A DNA stretch of 64,000 nucleotides, from positions 35,927,501 through 35,991,500 of the forward strand of contig NC_080567.1 of NCBI RefSeq assembly GCF_030253575.1, given 5' to 3'. The notes below the pieces were generated by a model that saw only the letters and a list, made by a program, of their open reading frames with translations, ran no database searches and was not told where the DNA came from. The translations under genes were made by a program, and so were the position numbers. The stretch is from Rhododendron vialii (taxonomy: Eukaryota > Streptophyta > Magnoliopsida > Ericales > Ericaceae). Shown here in pieces: positions 34,870 to 51,000 of this stretch; the stretch's first letter is position 1, and each line of letters opens with the position of its first letter.

Positions 34870-35360
34870 GATGAAGAATACACGAGAGAGATATAAAATA
34901 TATAGAGTTCTGGAAAACCCTCCCTCTCTTCTACAGTTCTCTCTCTGCCATTAAAGAGCTTTTGCACCATGGAATTAAGGATGATACTCGATCCTCGTAG
35001 TACCACTCCATCGCAGGAGATACTTGTTGTTCTAGTACGTGATTTGAAACACGTAATCCATCCATCAAGTTCCGGTTCCAGATAAAGTTCACGAGAGGTA
35101 ATCCGAACCACCCACTCCTGCATTCGTTATATATTGTTTAACATACCCTTCCGTATTCAATCGGTACCCATAGTAATTTTGGAAACTTTCCCTAAAATCT
35201 CTCCGAACTTGTACTGACTATAAATACTCTCTATGCAGCAGAAAGAAGTTCGTTTACGGAAGAAAGAGGGAGCTATGCTATGAAGGCCTCCGCTATTGAT
35301 CATGGAAGCAGACGCTCTTTGTCTCCCGCTTCATAGACGTTACTAACGCCAAGTAATCTC
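34870..35360 (+). repeat. Duplicated upstream and first-exon block of the F-box family
   Basis: Parallels 38400-38843: TATATAGAGTTCT, GAGGTAATCCGAACCAC, CATAGTAATT, AAATCTCTCCGAACTT, and the leader CAGCAG-AAGAAGTTCGTT-GGGAGCTATG occur in the same order in both, showing a tandem segmental duplication that includes the promoter. Confidence 0.75.
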
Positions 35361-36119
35361 TCTCTCTCTTTCTCTCCTCTCTCTCTTTCTCTCCTCTCTC
35401 TCTCTCTCAAAAAAGAGGGTAGGAGTTTAATTCGTGTAAGAACTGAAGGTTCCCATTCATGTGCATGCTGTTTCATTGAATGCTGGGGAAATAGAATATC
35501 TAGCTATTACGGGACACATGCGCGCTTTTGATAACGTAAATCACGCATGCACAAGCGATTCACATACTCTAGATTTGTACCACGAACGTCCTCTATTTTT
35601 TTTTTCCTCAGGCTACTTGACAACCAAGGAGGTGATGAGATAACATCAATGAAGGAGGAAGAGAAGGAAAGTGACCCAGATAATAACAGAGCTGAATTAG
35701 AGAATGAGAACGTAGAGGAGGAAGAATATTGGATTTGGTCAAAACTTCCAACCAATGGATCTTCAAATATCCATAATGCAACGCATCTCGCCCAAAGGAA
35801 GGGACTATGGTAATCTTCGAGTTGTCTGAAGGAGGTGGAAAGAGCTGGCCACTCCATTGCGTTGGATTTCTGGTTCGGCAGCTATTCGATACCCTTGGCT
35901 TGTGTCCTTTCAGAAAGCGAAACCTGTCTATGACTTCTATGATCCAGAATCTGACTTTACCTATCACCTGAGTAGCACAGTATCACCATCATATCCTGTA
36001 ATTTTTGCCTCCTACAAAGGTTGGTTGCTACTTTCTCAGGGTCCACAATCCACTTTCATGCTTGAACCATTCATGAAAAAGAGAATCGATCTTCCGAAGA
36101 TGCCACACCCATTCAACCT
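35225..36119 (+). pseudogene. F-box/DUF295 pseudogene cut by a copia element
   Basis: Relative of the gene at 38719-40774. The first exon (to about 35352) has early stops. The second exon starts at 35612 ([18 protein letters not shown]) and reads to EEEYWIWSKLP. There a 4-base insertion shifts the F-box region, and the frame returns at [19 protein letters not shown] and continues to LPKMPHPFN. At 36120 it is ended by a copia LTR, and the C-terminal half was not found downstream. It is non-functional. Confidence 0.88.
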
Positions 36120-37723
36120 GTTAGCCCAAAGGTTTCTCTAAAATACCTTATAGATTTTGATGATAACAAAACATAATTTATTGAAATTGAAATATAATTA
36201 TTTTCATGATATAAGACAAATATTTATTGTGTAGGAATTTGACTGAGCAACACAAGAAAATATTCTATATCAAAATCTTGTCTCCAATAAAGAGCAAAGA
36301 AAAAGAAGGAGAAAGATTAAGGTCCAATCTTTCCCTTGATAATTCAAAAGGCTATTTTTAAATATGGGAACATGCATCTTGCTTTGAAGCAAACAAGAAT
36401 GGAAAGAATCATTAAACCAAGATTGTGGAGCTGATTGTCTCTAACAGCTAGAAGGAAAATCCAACGTTCAATTGAGTCTTCATGGTTAATAAGAGAAGTC
36501 GATAGAGGAAGCAATATTTGACAGAACTCTTGAAGAAAATTGCACTGAGCTGAAAATCTGATTTTTATCTCTAAGCGTTCATCTTGATATCTATACACTT
36601 GTGTGTGTGAAAGTTCGTATTTTGATCTTCATTGTAAAAGAGATTATACATCCTTATTCGTACTCTTATGAGTGTTTATCTTTTTGTGAGTGGTTTTGGA
36701 GAGAAAATCACTTGAGAGTTAAGTGTTATTAGCACCAGAGTCAAAATTAGTCAGAGCGATTGGGGATAGATTGCTCGTTATAAAGGTTGTCTAGCACCCG
36801 CGAAGCTAGAAGATTGTAACTATTGGAGATAGTGCAGCAAATTCCGAGTTGGACAATTGGGGAGTGGATTAAACCGTTGAAGTTGCAGACTGAACCACTA
36901 TAAATCCTTGCGTTTGATTCTCTCTTTCCTACCCTCTTTATTTTCAGTTTTGCATATCAATATTGCATGAGTAGAATAATATATCATTGAAATTGGAATT
37001 GTGGTTGAATAGATTGCAATTAGTTTTTAAAATTTTGTGTTATATTTGAGATACCCAATTCACACCCCCACAACCCACCCCCCCCCCCGCTTGGGTTGCT
37101 ATTTGAACCAACAATTGGCATCAGAGTGGGGCTCTAATTATTTTTGACTTAATCGTCTTAGGGTAAGATCTATGGCAACCCTCTATGGCACCTTCCTTCC
37201 CGAGGGCCAATCGAGCAATAGACCTCCTTTATTTAGTGGGCCTAACTATAATTATTGGAAGGCTAGAATGCACATTTATATTCAAACTGACTACAAGTTG
37301 TGGAAAGTTATTGTTGATGGGCCACATCGTCCTACCAAAACCGTTAATGGAGTAGTAAGTGCCTAAAGATGAAAAAAAATGGAATGCGAAGGATATTACA
37401 GGAATTGAACTGAATGCTAAGGCTATGAATCTTTTATATTGTGCATTAGATCCCACTGAGTTTTATAGAGTCTCTGCATGTGAATCAGCTAAGGATATCT
37501 GGGATAAGCTAGAAGTTACACATGAAGGTACTAGTCAGATTAAAGAATGTAAAATTGACATGCTTGTTCACAAGTATGAGTTATTTAAAATGATGTCTGA
37601 TGAATCTATTTCTAGCATGTTTACTCGTTTTACTGATATTGTTAATGGCTTAAAATCTCTTGAAAAATCTTACTCTAATGTTGAACTTGTGAGGAAGATT
37701 CTCAGGCGATCCTTGCAGCGGAG
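36120..37723 (+). mobile_element. Ty1/copia retrotransposon fragment: 5' LTR and gag (fossil)
   Basis: A putative LTR of about 994 bp (36120-37113) begins TGTTAGCCC and ends CCAACA. It is followed by a primer-binding-like site ATTGGCATCAGAG (tRNA-Met type) and a gag region (37172-37723) with the copia signatures LFSGPNYNYWKARM, AKDIWDKLEVTHEGT and a UBN2-type KYELFKMM stretch. pol and the 3' LTR are absent, so the element is incomplete and also broken within gag. It is inserted in the F-box pseudogene. Confidence 0.85.
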
Positions 37724-37936
37724 GTGACGGCATTTCGGATTCAGCTGTAGGGTTTTGGATGGCAGGAGACAATGGGGTTGTTTTAGGGTCTTGTTGGTCT
37801 TTGACCAACGATTGGGTCTAGGGTAGTTGTGAAGATTAAGTAATTTTCATTTTCATTTGTCCTTATCCTTTTAATATTTGTAATTTTTGAATCATGAGAT
37901 TAATAAAAAAAATATTGCTGATAAAAAAAAAAAAAA
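37724..37936 (+). mobile_element. Poly(A)-tailed insert, probably 5'-truncated LINE
   Basis: About 200 bp not related to copia, ending in AATAAAAAAAATATTGCTG and a tail of about 14 A. This is typical of a severely 5'-truncated L1-type insertion. The target duplication was not resolved. Confidence 0.45.
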
Positions 37937-38718
37937 GAAATACTGGTAAAATGATGCCATTGATACCCCTTTGAATTTGTGCTCAATTAACTAATTTACA
38001 CCCCGGGGAATTAGTGGATTCGACCACATTAACCTATCGTAATTGAATAAGAACACCACCTAATGATGATTCATGAATATTAGATGATTTTCCAAATGTT
38101 TTACACGGGATGCACGTTAGTGGCAAGCTTGCTCTCGGAATCAAAATTGTAATTGCATGCGCAAAGTCTTCCGTTCGAATTTGGGGCCGGGGCGAGGACC
38201 AAATCGGGCCGTCCATACAAGCGTGACCCGATGATTCATTCATTAGAGAGCCGTCCATACAAGCTTGACCCGATGATTCATTCATTTGAGAGTCCTATCT
38301 TATCTTAGACATAAAATAGAAGATGCTGAAACAGTCCTCATCTCTTTAGGATTAGAAAACTTCTAAAGCATCAAGGATGCAATCTCTCTATATACAATTC
38401 CTGCAGCATATTCACAAGATAATACACGAGAGATATACAAAATATATAGAGTTCTAGGAAACACACACTCTCTCTCTGGGTCGGTTTGGTTAAAGTTCGC
38501 AAGAGGTAATCCGAACCACTCGCTTCCGCACTCGTAATATATATAGTTTTTTTTTTTTGCCAAGCCTTATATATTTTTAACATACCCTTTGGTTGGTACC
38601 CATAGTAATTCTGGGAACTTTCCTTAAAATCTCTCCGAACTTTTATTGGTAACTAATTTATTTTTTTGGTAAGTAATCTCTCCAAGCTTGTACTTAGGGA
38701 GATTGGAAATACCTATAA
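37937..38718. other. Upstream region of the F-box gene
   Basis: Contains a tandem pair of GCCGTCCATACAAGC-TGACCC blocks 43 bp apart (38208 and 38251), then the duplicated promoter block shared with 34870-35360. A CCTATAAATGC box at 38711 may serve as TATA. Confidence 0.5.
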
Positions 38719-40774
<2,056 letters not shown>

Positions 40775-43429
40775 ACGACTTGTATTTTGGCTCTATAGAT
40801 GGATGGTACATTGGATTTATTCAACAATTCGATCTGTTCGTTTGGATGAGAACGATCACATTATGGAAAATGCCTATTGGATCTGAGAGCGAGAACATTA
40901 TTTTATGTAGTTTTTTTTTTTAATTTGTTTTCTAGGTTAGTATTATCTAGCTCTTTTATATTGTGGTTTCTATTTTTACAGTTTGTTGACTGGATTATTT
41001 AGTTTTCACAAATGGAGAATTTTATTATTTATTTATTTATTTTTGTATCCTTGCGGATGCGTGAGGTTCTCTTCTCCTATTGTACGATTCGAAATGGTTT
41101 CTGTTTTCTGTAAGTGGGTGATGGATAATTTGGTTGGACAGTAATTGTCTCAGGCAAGCAGTAGAGAATTTGAACAAACTGCAAAGTCGTTCTTAAGATA
41201 TGGAAGATTTATCAAAAAGTATGGATGGACGATTTGTATCGAGTTTACAGTAACGATAATGCTACTGCAGCCATTGCAGCCCGTATATTTATAAAGAAAT
41301 TAATAATCATTTGATTGTAACTTGCGTGAAGATTGGCCGGATTATGATGCGTACCATACTTGTTCCTCTATCCATCCCCTATCTCTGTAGTACTGAGGAC
41401 TGAATTCTATCTTTTGGTAATTTCCGTGCCACAGATCTCTTTGCAAAAAGCACAATGGAGACTCCGTAAGACAACATTTGAGCTGTGCTTTCCGCATAGG
41501 TTGCTAGCATGGTAGTTATAGATCTCCAGTAATTCATCAACAATTTGTGTCACCTGATTTCCTTGAGTAACCAAACTACTTATTACAGGTACATGGATCC
41601 AAGTGTCTAGTTCGGGCACCGTTGGTGGACACATATCCCACATCCTTCGTGAAGTTTTTGAGTGTCGGACATAAACACTTAAATACATTCAGTCTTAGAT
41701 GAGTTGATGTTCCGTATCTTAAGATTCTACGTTGAAACCTTATGGGTGTTTGAAACATATACCATTGAGACTGAGTTTGCATTGGACATTTTTGGAGAGT
41801 TTTGAAAGATTTTTCCCATGGTAGGAGTTCAGACCACAAAAACCAGATCCTAATTAAGTCTTCTACCTCTATGTGTGTGTGTGTGTCTTTGGTAGGGGTG
41901 AGTGTGCTTCTTGTTTCAGTGGATATACCAGGAACTTGGATGCTTAAGTGAATCAATTGGAACTTTTACCGTCTAATAGGAACAAATCAATTGGGAAAAT
42001 TTTAAAGTTCTAATTCCGTGTCATAGTTTTGTGTTTTGAGGTATATATTGCATCTAACATGTAAGTTGGTAACGGAAAGGGGAATCTGATAGATGAGTGG
42101 CACCGCACGTGATGCATCAGTGCATTTTGATGATTAAAACCAAATGGATGTACAGTGTCCCTCGTGCCTTCTCTTCCGATTTTATATCAGAGTCTCAGAC
42201 TCAATCGGTCTGTGTATGTTCTATTCCTATCTTCTGGTATCAGATTCAATCGATTTTATGTTCAATCGGTCTGTGTATCATATTCTATTCCTATCTTCTG
42301 GTGCACGATGCTTTTATGAGAATGCAGTGTGATTCTGGCCTTCCTTTCTGATTTGAACCAGATTTTACCTTTTTGTTATGTATCCTATCTTCAGGTGAAC
42401 TGTAGTTTCATTCGAGGTGGTGGTGCAGAGATTACTTCAAAAAAATATGTGGAGAAGTGTAGTTTTGTGGTTGCATCTGGCATTTTATATTGATATGATT
42501 TGCCCCATCAGCAGTCGAATGTCAGCCCACATTCTCAGAAGCTCATCTGTAATCTTATAGGGTCAACGAAGTCTAAGTCAATTTCATCAAGAAAAAATGC
42601 AACTGTCGAAGAGGACAATGTATTGGTATTTGGCATCTAGTTCTGCTGAAACACCCACCCCAACGATGAACCCAGGAGGAATGGAAAGGTTCCCAAGCAC
42701 GGTACAGGTATAGCATCTGGATTATTGGTACAATGGATCGAGCTAATTGCCAATCCGTTGCTCATTCTAGAAAGGTCTGGTCTACTATACTTGGTTTATA
42801 GGAACAAGTATGTACACTTACATTTTCCATGCCCAATCATATTTTCTCTCCATTGCCATAACCAAAGGAAATTACTAGAAAACAATACATATGCATTATA
42901 CACCTAGTTGGTTGAGGACTGAGGAATATCTAATGCCCTAGAAAGTTTCAACATTTGATGTTACGCAAAAAAAAAAAAACTGCAACAATTCACTGGCTAT
43001 TGAGATGATCTAATCATGAGATGATCAAAAGAAGCTGACTTGTGACTAATTTTGAAGAGCATTCCGTTGCATTAAGCAGGTACTTGTGGTGGGGGAAGAA
43101 CACATTTGGCATTGCTCAACATAAGCAGCATCATAGTATCTATGAGGAGGCAGATGCGAATAAACGGAGAAAGCCATAAGCTTGACCCTCATTGATCTTC
43201 ACATAAAAATTTACCGTTGTGAAGGAATCGAGCCATGGAGTCCTAAGAAAAATACCATTAGTGGTAAGATGGGAAAGAGTCCCATGCTTTTTTCTTTGCG
43301 TTTGTTCTTTTATCTGGCCGGTTCTTAAGCAAGGCCATGGCTTTTTGAAGGTTGAAATGTGGGGTACCTCAAAATAAATGTCCATGATCCCTTATATTTT
43401 TTGTTATAGGAGAGAGTTTGAGATGGGGT
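40775..43429. other. Intergenic, no gene recognised
   Basis: No exon could be supported. A tandem pair with a 61-bp period (CAATCGGTCTGTGTAT and CTATTCCTATCTTCTGGT, from 42202 and 42263) and an (ATTT)n tract near 41030 are present. Frames at 41407-41956 lack known motifs. Confidence 0.4.
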
Positions 43430-44185
43430 TTGCTTTAAATTAAAACGGTATCTCCATCTTGGAATTGCTAATATTTTTTCACAGCTTGTACTCTTCTCTT
43501 GGACTTTTAATTAAGTTAAATGTTACTCATCAGAGCTTTATCTATATCTTGCAGAGTTGTAGGTCAATGAGAATGGGAAGCGCCACCTGGTCGCAACAGT
43601 GGGCAAATTCAGCGTGATATGGAATTTCCAGCAGGTGAAGAACAGTGCTCATGAACAGTGGTGGAGCCAGGATTTTGTTACCGGGGAGCCGATTTAATAG
43701 ACATATTTTTTTTATCGGAACGTATAAGGTTTTTACTTTTTAGTTCATTACATTTGTACATTGAATTGATTCTTTAGGCTATTTCAGCTCACGTACTTAT
43801 TTTTTTATTTACAAAAGAAATTGAGAATGTAAAAGAACCAGTTTTTTTATCAAATCGAAGCAAAATTATTAAGATTATAAGTAACTATACACGAATAATT
43901 ATCAATAATATTTAAAATCAAGTATATATAACATAAAAATTTTAAAACTCGGACACTCGGGGAGCCGGGACCGGGGCCCCCGGGGCCCTGCACACCTCCG
44001 CCCCTGCTCATGAATGTTACACGAATCAGTAGGGCCTCAAGAGTTGCTATTGCTGCAAGATGATATTGAAAGATGAGTCCAGTATCGATAGTCGGTTCAT
44101 GTACAATAGATTTGTTGTTAGCGACTCCCCGGATGCTCCCCTCGTCGTGGCTACCCCCATGATTCAGCATGTCTGAAAGAAAGCA
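43430..44185 (+). pseudogene. VID27/DEM pseudogene (exon 2 and end of intron)
   Basis: Matches 33220-33650: the intron end (GGTTTGCTTTAAATTAAAAC, CAGCTTGTACTCTT), acceptor region and exon 2 ([20 protein letters not shown], then after the insertion the counterparts of LKSCYCYK and AVSDSPEAP). It is broken by small indels, an in-frame stop in NQQG and a hAT MITE at 43656-44006. Exon 1 is absent. Presence of intron sequence shows DNA-level duplication. Confidence 0.9.
43656..44006. mobile_element. Non-autonomous hAT MITE (351 bp) inside the DEM pseudogene
   Basis: The ends are CAGTGGTGGAGCCAGGATTT and the complement of CACACCTCCGCCCCTG. The 8-bp duplication CTCATGAA is exact (43648-43655 and 44007-44014). 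The intact gene shows the empty site at 33430-33440 (CCCACGAATGTTAC). Confidence 0.92.
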
Positions 44186-44394
44186 GTGAACATTGTGAAA
44201 AGCAAGCTTTTTCTGTCTCTGGCGTTGGATGGTTCTTGTTATATCATGCCAATTTGTTTGACTTGTTTCTTTTGATTTTAAATGTAATGATGTTTCGTTG
44301 TTAGAAGAAGAAAGAATGGAAGGGGGAAAAAAGGTTCCATATTTTTCCTTGATAGCAGAGAAAAGAGCTTTTTTTCAGTTTATCTGATGGGAAA

Positions 44395-44515
44395 ATGACG
44401 GCCAAGGTATTTTGATAATTAATACCTGCCAAGAACATTTTCAGCATTAATAAATGTTCTTAGCATGTCCTTGGAGGATATTAATTATCAAAACACGTCC
44501 TGGCAGGTATTCATG
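44395..44515. mobile_element. Small foldback MITE
   Basis: GGGAAAATGACGGCCAAGGT, TTTTGATAATTAATACCTGCC and AAGAACATTT pair with AAATGTTCTTAGCATG, GATATTAATTATCAAAACA and GTCCTGGC. This is a roughly 120-bp hairpin of a type widespread in plants. One tip is decayed. Confidence 0.6.
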
Positions 44516-45084
44516 TCTTTACTCCATTTGAATTTTTTTGACCTATTGACTAAGTCGGTACGATTTCGGGATAGTACCCGTCGGTACCAATAGTGGAACT
44601 GATTTGAATTAGTATCAGCTCTGATCTATGTTAGATTTCCTTTTGGAAACCCAGACGAATGAAAAATAATCAAAACAAGAGAAAAATAACCAAAGACGAG
44701 CAAGTTCAACAAGAAAGAACATTTAAGAAGACCAACCAACCTCCAAGCGAAAAAAATTCGTCACTTGTCAGAAAGTAATTAATCCAGTAAAAGCAGTCGA
44801 AAAACTTAAAACTAACACCATAAAACACATCTTGGTGAGAATGCATTTGATCGGCACGTATAATTATCTAAACTCCAATTGTATTATCCCTAAATCGATA
44901 GCCTAGCGGGCAAAGATAACTTAACCAATTGAACTTGATCCCCAAAAAAAAATAAAAAAACTACATAAACTAACATCCCAAATACGAATTTTCACTGGAG
45001 GTGATGTTGCCGTCAGCCTTTTTCTCATGCCCACAAGCAGACTTTGTTGAATAAGTCCCACTCCCTATTGCCAGAGGATACCAA
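44516..45084. other. Region between the DEM pseudogene and F-box gene
   Basis: 3' flanks of both. Blocks shared with 33940-34160 (GAAAGTAATTAATCCAGTAAAA) confirm the segmental duplication. No separate gene. Confidence 0.5.
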
Positions 45085-48000
45085 TTAGCGGAAGGTTGAA
45101 ATTAGTCCAGGTTGTATCCAGGTACAGTTGGACAAAATCTTGAAATCTTCGGTTCCATGAAAATCCGCACAGGAATTTTCGCTGCTGAAGCTATGAAATC
45201 TGCCAGAATCTAGAGAATAGAAGATGATGTTGCCGTCCGCCTTTTTGAATACAGGGAAAAAAATCTTGTTCCTTAGTCGTTCCTCCTCTGCCTCGACAGC
45301 AATGGATGTTCGACCAACAAACAAAACTAGATTTCCCAAGCTATCAACTTGCTCCCATCTGTGTGTCGAAAAGTTGAACTCTAGTACGTGAACCCATCCT
45401 CCAGAATTTCCCACAAATACTGACGTTAACTTATCCTTGAAGGAAACCAAAAAGTTCTGCCAAACTTTTGAAGGAAAACTTAATTGTTGGGACTCATTCA
45501 AAACCAACCAGTTTGGTGTATTTCCTACTGTTCGCAAGCGTCCCAACCTTCCAACTTGGTCCAAACAATGAACACATCCACGGAAGATGACGAGATTATT
45601 CCATGATGACAGGAATGATACACCATTGACAGAATATTGGGCCCAAGCTGCTCTTTTACTAGAAAACTCCAAATCCCTCAGCTGTCCAGAAGAGGTACAA
45701 TAAATTCTGGTAAAATGGTAGCATGTGGTAGTTTTATCTATAGCACAGACAAGTCCGTTAAGGTTGTCGAAGGGTTCTGGGACAAGTGGAAGATCGATTG
45801 TTATTTTCCTGAATGGTTCAAGCATATAAATAGATCGTTCACCCTCAGCAAGGAGCAACCAACCTTCGCAGGACGAGAGAATTCCAGGGTTCGATGCTCC
45901 TGTATTCATTTCATAGGTAAAGTCAGATGTTGGATCATAAAAGTTAAATATACTGTCTTCTATCCGAAAGGACACAAGCCAAGGGTATCGAATGGCTTCG
46001 GAATCAGGAATCCATCGCAATGGAGGGGCCAGCGATCTCCACCTTCTACAGACAGCACGAATATTCCGATAGTCCCTGTCAATAGATGAGATGCTCCGCA
46101 TAATTGATATTTGAAGATCCCTTGGAAGTTTTGACCAAATCCCATATTCTTCCTCTTCTCCAACCTTATTCTCTGCTCTCCTTCTTTTATTATTTGCATC
46201 ACTTTTCTTATTTTCCTCTTTCGTTGATGTTATCTCATCACCTCCTTGGTTATCAAGCAACCTGGGAAAAAAAAAGTCTCTTTAACCCAAAAAAAGGAAC
46301 AATCAATTATCAAGAATGATGCTCGTGGCACTTGACAATAGTAAGATTATCAACTATGTAACTTAGGTGCATGGAACTGCCGAGTGAAAATCATGCATCT
46401 ATAAAATCTCTAAATCTGACCAGTTGGTTGTATTTAAGAAGTGTTATCACAAAGTAACTGACTTATTGCAATTGAGATTTCACCTTCAACTTATCTTCTT
46501 TCAGTTGTTTGAGGTTTTTCAATAAAGGATTTTAACAGCCGGAACCAATGTTTTTTTTTTTTTATCGGCCAGCCTGAACCAATGCTGTGTCAAGAGCATG
46601 TATGGGTAATTATGCGATATTTTATTCCCCGAACATACTTAAATCAAGACCATTCTATTTCCAAATGTTACGAGTGCAAAATTGAATTCTAAACACAAAA
46701 CCGAATCCACGGATGAGCACATGAATAAATGGCACTGATGCAGCGTAAAAGCGAGTAATAAACTCACTTAATAAAGAAAAACCAAAAGAATAAGAGAGTA
46801 TCCCTTCTCAAGCAAAGCTAGAATTTTTATTAACCAACTGTTTGCACCAAGTCTACTAGGACACAAACATACTAGGAAATAAAAATAAAGAAAAGAAGGT
46901 AATACTTGGGACAAACATACTAGGAAATAAAAACATACTAGATGTTGTGCGCAAAGATATGAGTATAATGGGTTTGTGTGAACAAGTAGCCTTTGACATA
47001 GCTCAATGGAGGAAACGGATTCATGTAGCCGACCCCAAGTGATTAGGACATAAGGCTCGGTTTGGTTTGGTTAAAAGAAGGTAATACTTGCTAACCAATC
47101 ATAATCCTTACCAGAAAAGAAGAAACTTTCCTAATTAAAAGATACTAGTAAATCAATTCCTTCATATCATGGAACATATATGAAGATTTGGAGGATTTCA
47201 AGAATATTCCGATTCTAGAAAAATCCACCCAAATCTTATTGCTACTTTGCCCTTTGTCTCTCATACTGATCCATGTATGCACAAGCAATAAAGTCTACAT
47301 CATCCTCCCCGGGTTAGAGAGAATTCGCCCTCAAATTTGCAGACTCCTCATCGGAACTATCACCGGGATATGGAATAAGATGTTTGACATTAAACGTGTC
47401 AGAAGTGTGGATGTGACTTGGAAGCTTCAACTTGTATGCATTGGGGTTAATTTTCTCAAGGGGTCTCCAACGGTCCAATCTTCCAAGCTGCGAACTTGCT
47501 GTACTCACCCACTGGGAAGTGATCCTTCATCAAAACAGCCCACACAAAGTCACCCACTTCGAATTCCACAGCACGACGCTTTTTGTCGGCAGCTTGCTTA
47601 TACTTTGCAAAAGATTCTACCAAGTGTTGCTCAGTCATCTTGTGAACCGCTTGCAAACTTAAAATCAGATTGTGCACTCTACCACTAGGACACTTCAGGT
47701 CCGGGACAGGAGCCAAGTCAAGAGACGCTTGAGGATTAAACCAATATCTCACAAAAAAGGGACTAACCCAGAGTTGCAATTGACCGAACGATTGTAGGCG
47801 AACTCAGCTTGATACAACCGCTGATCCCAAGACTTGAGATGATCACCCACAAGGCTATGAAGCAGATTACCCACAGACCGATTAACCACGTCGGTCTACT
47901 GTCAGTTTGCGGATGATGTGCAGTGCACCGTCAGTTTGCAGATGATATGCAGTGCTAAAATCAAGTTTTCAACTTCCACACACAGCGCCAAAAGTGACTT

Positions 48001-51000
48001 AAGGAATCGTGTGTCCCTATCGAAGACGAGAGATTGGGGCGGGCAGCCCATGCAAACGATTAACTTCACAGAAATAGAGTTGGGGGGCTATTAACAGCAT
48101 TTGAAGTCTTCTTGCAGGCAATAAAGTGTGTCATCTTTGAGAATGGGTCCATCACCACAAAGATAGAATTGTTTTCTGCGTTCTTGGCAATCCCAGGATA
48201 AAATCCATACTAACATTGGCCCATGGCTGATTCGGTATACGTGTTGTATAAGCCTGCATTGGTTGCCATTCCCTTTGAAACTTGACAAACCCAGCAACCC
48301 TCAACAAATCTTGTAATCTCCTTGCGCATTGTAGGCCAATAGTAAGAGTCTCCTACAAGCTGAACCATCTTGTCTCTCCCCACGTGTCCCTCCTCATGCA
48401 GCTCCTTTATGATTTTGAGGCGTAAACTACTCGCCGGCACACAAAGCTGATTTCCTTTGAATAGAACCTCATAATGCATCTGATAATCTGCTCGATTTCC
48501 AACCTCCACATCTTTCATAATCTGCCCAAAATAAGGATCACTAGGCAATAATTCACGAAACAAATCAAAGCCCAATACCTTGGCATGCATGGTGACCAAG
48601 AGATGTGTTTGCCGACTAAGAGCATCGGCTACCTTGTTTAAAGCACCAGATTTATGCTTTATAACAAAGGTGAATTGCTAAATATACGCGGCCAATGTAG
48701 CATGCCTCGAAGAAAGCTTTTCCTGACTATTAATATGCTTCAAAGCATCATGGTAAGAATATAGGATAAACTCATTGTATGCCAAGTATGAACTCCAATG
48801 CTTAAGAGCTCGAACAATTGCGAAGAACTCGATATCAGACCTGCTGTAATTTAACTTTGATTCACCTACCTTCTCATTGAAGTAAGCTACCGGTTTACCA
48901 TGTTGGCTCAATACAGCTCCTATCCCCACTTTAGATGCATCACAATGCAGCTCGAATGGCTTGGAGAAATCCAGTAAAGTAAGCACCGGGGCTGTAATCA
49001 ATTTATACTTAATCCTCTCGTAAGGCTAGTGATGTTGCATCTGTCCATTCGAACCTTCCTAATTTCATGCAATCAGTTATCAAGGCCATATGGGGCCATA
49101 ATAGTACTAAAATTTTGAATAAAACGGCGGTAAAAGGGTACATGTGAAAACTCTGAACTTCATGAACATCAGTTGGGATGGGCCAATTCTTGACAGCTCT
49201 ATTTTGGACTCATCCACAGACAACCCATCTTTTGACACCACATGCCCCAAAAATAAGACACTCTTAGTCATGAAAGAGCATTTAGGGATGGCAACAAAGA
49301 ACTTATCTCCGCACAATATTGCAAAGACTCTTGCAAGTAATGCAGGTGCTCTTCCATGTTAGGGCTATAGACCAGGATATCATCGAAATAGACCACAACA
49401 AACCGACCCACGAGGGCCTGAAAATCTGGTTCATAACCCTCATGAAAGTGCTAGGGGCATTGGACAATCCGAATGGCATGACCAGCCACTCATATAAACC
49501 CTCACGAGTCTTTAAAGCTGTCTTCCACTCGTCGCCTGCTCGATTTCGAATCTGATGTTGCATGTCACGCAGAGGTGGCAACTCTTCAGGCAAATCATCA
49601 GGAATCACATCACGAAACTCCTCAACCAACGGCCTAACTGACTCTGGAATCGGACTATCTGTTGCACACTCCTTGGCCAATCAGAACATAGACCAAGTCC
49701 TGAATCAACTGCATCTTCCATAAACTTCCTCACCAAAAGGTTGGAACCCTCCCCTTTAGTAGGTTTAGGATCAACCTCTTTGCTTGGAACAAGCACTATC
49801 TTTGTACTACCAAACATAAAGCTGTATGCGTTCTTCTTTCCCTCGTGCAGAGCATTCCGGTCATACTGTGAGGGCATTCCCAAAAGGTGACAAGCATCCA
49901 TTGCAATAACATCACACCATGCATTATCCTTGTACTTGGAGCCAATTGAAAAGGAAACCAAACAACACTTAGAAACAGTTACCTCATTTCCTTTCACAAT
50001 CCACAACAACTTATAAGGGCTTGAATGCTTCTCCGTTGCTAGCCCCAATTTGCGAAGAGCCTCTTCCAAAACCACATTCTCACAACTTCCAGAGTCGATG
50101 ACAAGGCGACATACCTTACCGCCAATTGTACTAGTCGATTGGAAGATGTTATTTTGAAGCCAATCATCCCCACCAGCCTTTCGAGGGGTGAAACATGCCC
50201 TTCGAACGACCAGTAAAGGCCCATAATCTCTTTGCACAAACTCTTCTTCGACCCCATCCTCATCGTACTGTGCTGCTTTTTCCTCACTAGATTGCTCAAT
50301 TCCATTATCTTTGGCATCCACAAACAGTCCCTTTCTTCCCTTTCTGAACTGTTCGTTTCTTTTGCAATTTGCCATCCTATGACCCAGTTCACCGCACTTA
50401 AAACAGCGTGTTGTGTTGCTATTTATTGGTGCATGGTTTGCTTGGCCAGCCGCAAGAGGCTTCCCAATATTGGTCTGATTGTTCACTAGAGGGATGGGAC
50501 GGCTATCGATAATGTTGCCAAGCTGGAATCTGCTCTTCCGGTCAGCTTGCTTCTCCAATGTCAAGGCCTTTTGATGTGCTTCTGAAACAAAAAAGGGTTC
50601 ATCAAAATTCAAAGCATCTAGAAACTGTTCTCTCATTCCCCCAATATACCATGAAACCAACTGATCATGCAATTCTAATAGGTCAATGCGGACCAGGAGT
50701 CGGTAAAACTCTCCGGTATAATCATCCAATGACTTTGAACCCTGCCGCAAGTTCTACAATTGCTGGTACAACAACCTTGTGTAGTTATGGGGCAAGAACG
50801 ATGCCCGCATATGATTCGGCAACTACTCCAAGAACGAATCTTCTCTTTTCCCTGTTGCTGCCACCATGCAGCAGCACACCCTCGAAATTTTGTTGCTGCC
50901 AAAGAAACTCGTTTGTCCAAAGGTACCTCTTTGAACTCCAAAATTCCTCCACAGCCGCAACCCAATCCAGAAACTCATCGGGCAGCAAGCAACCCTTGAA

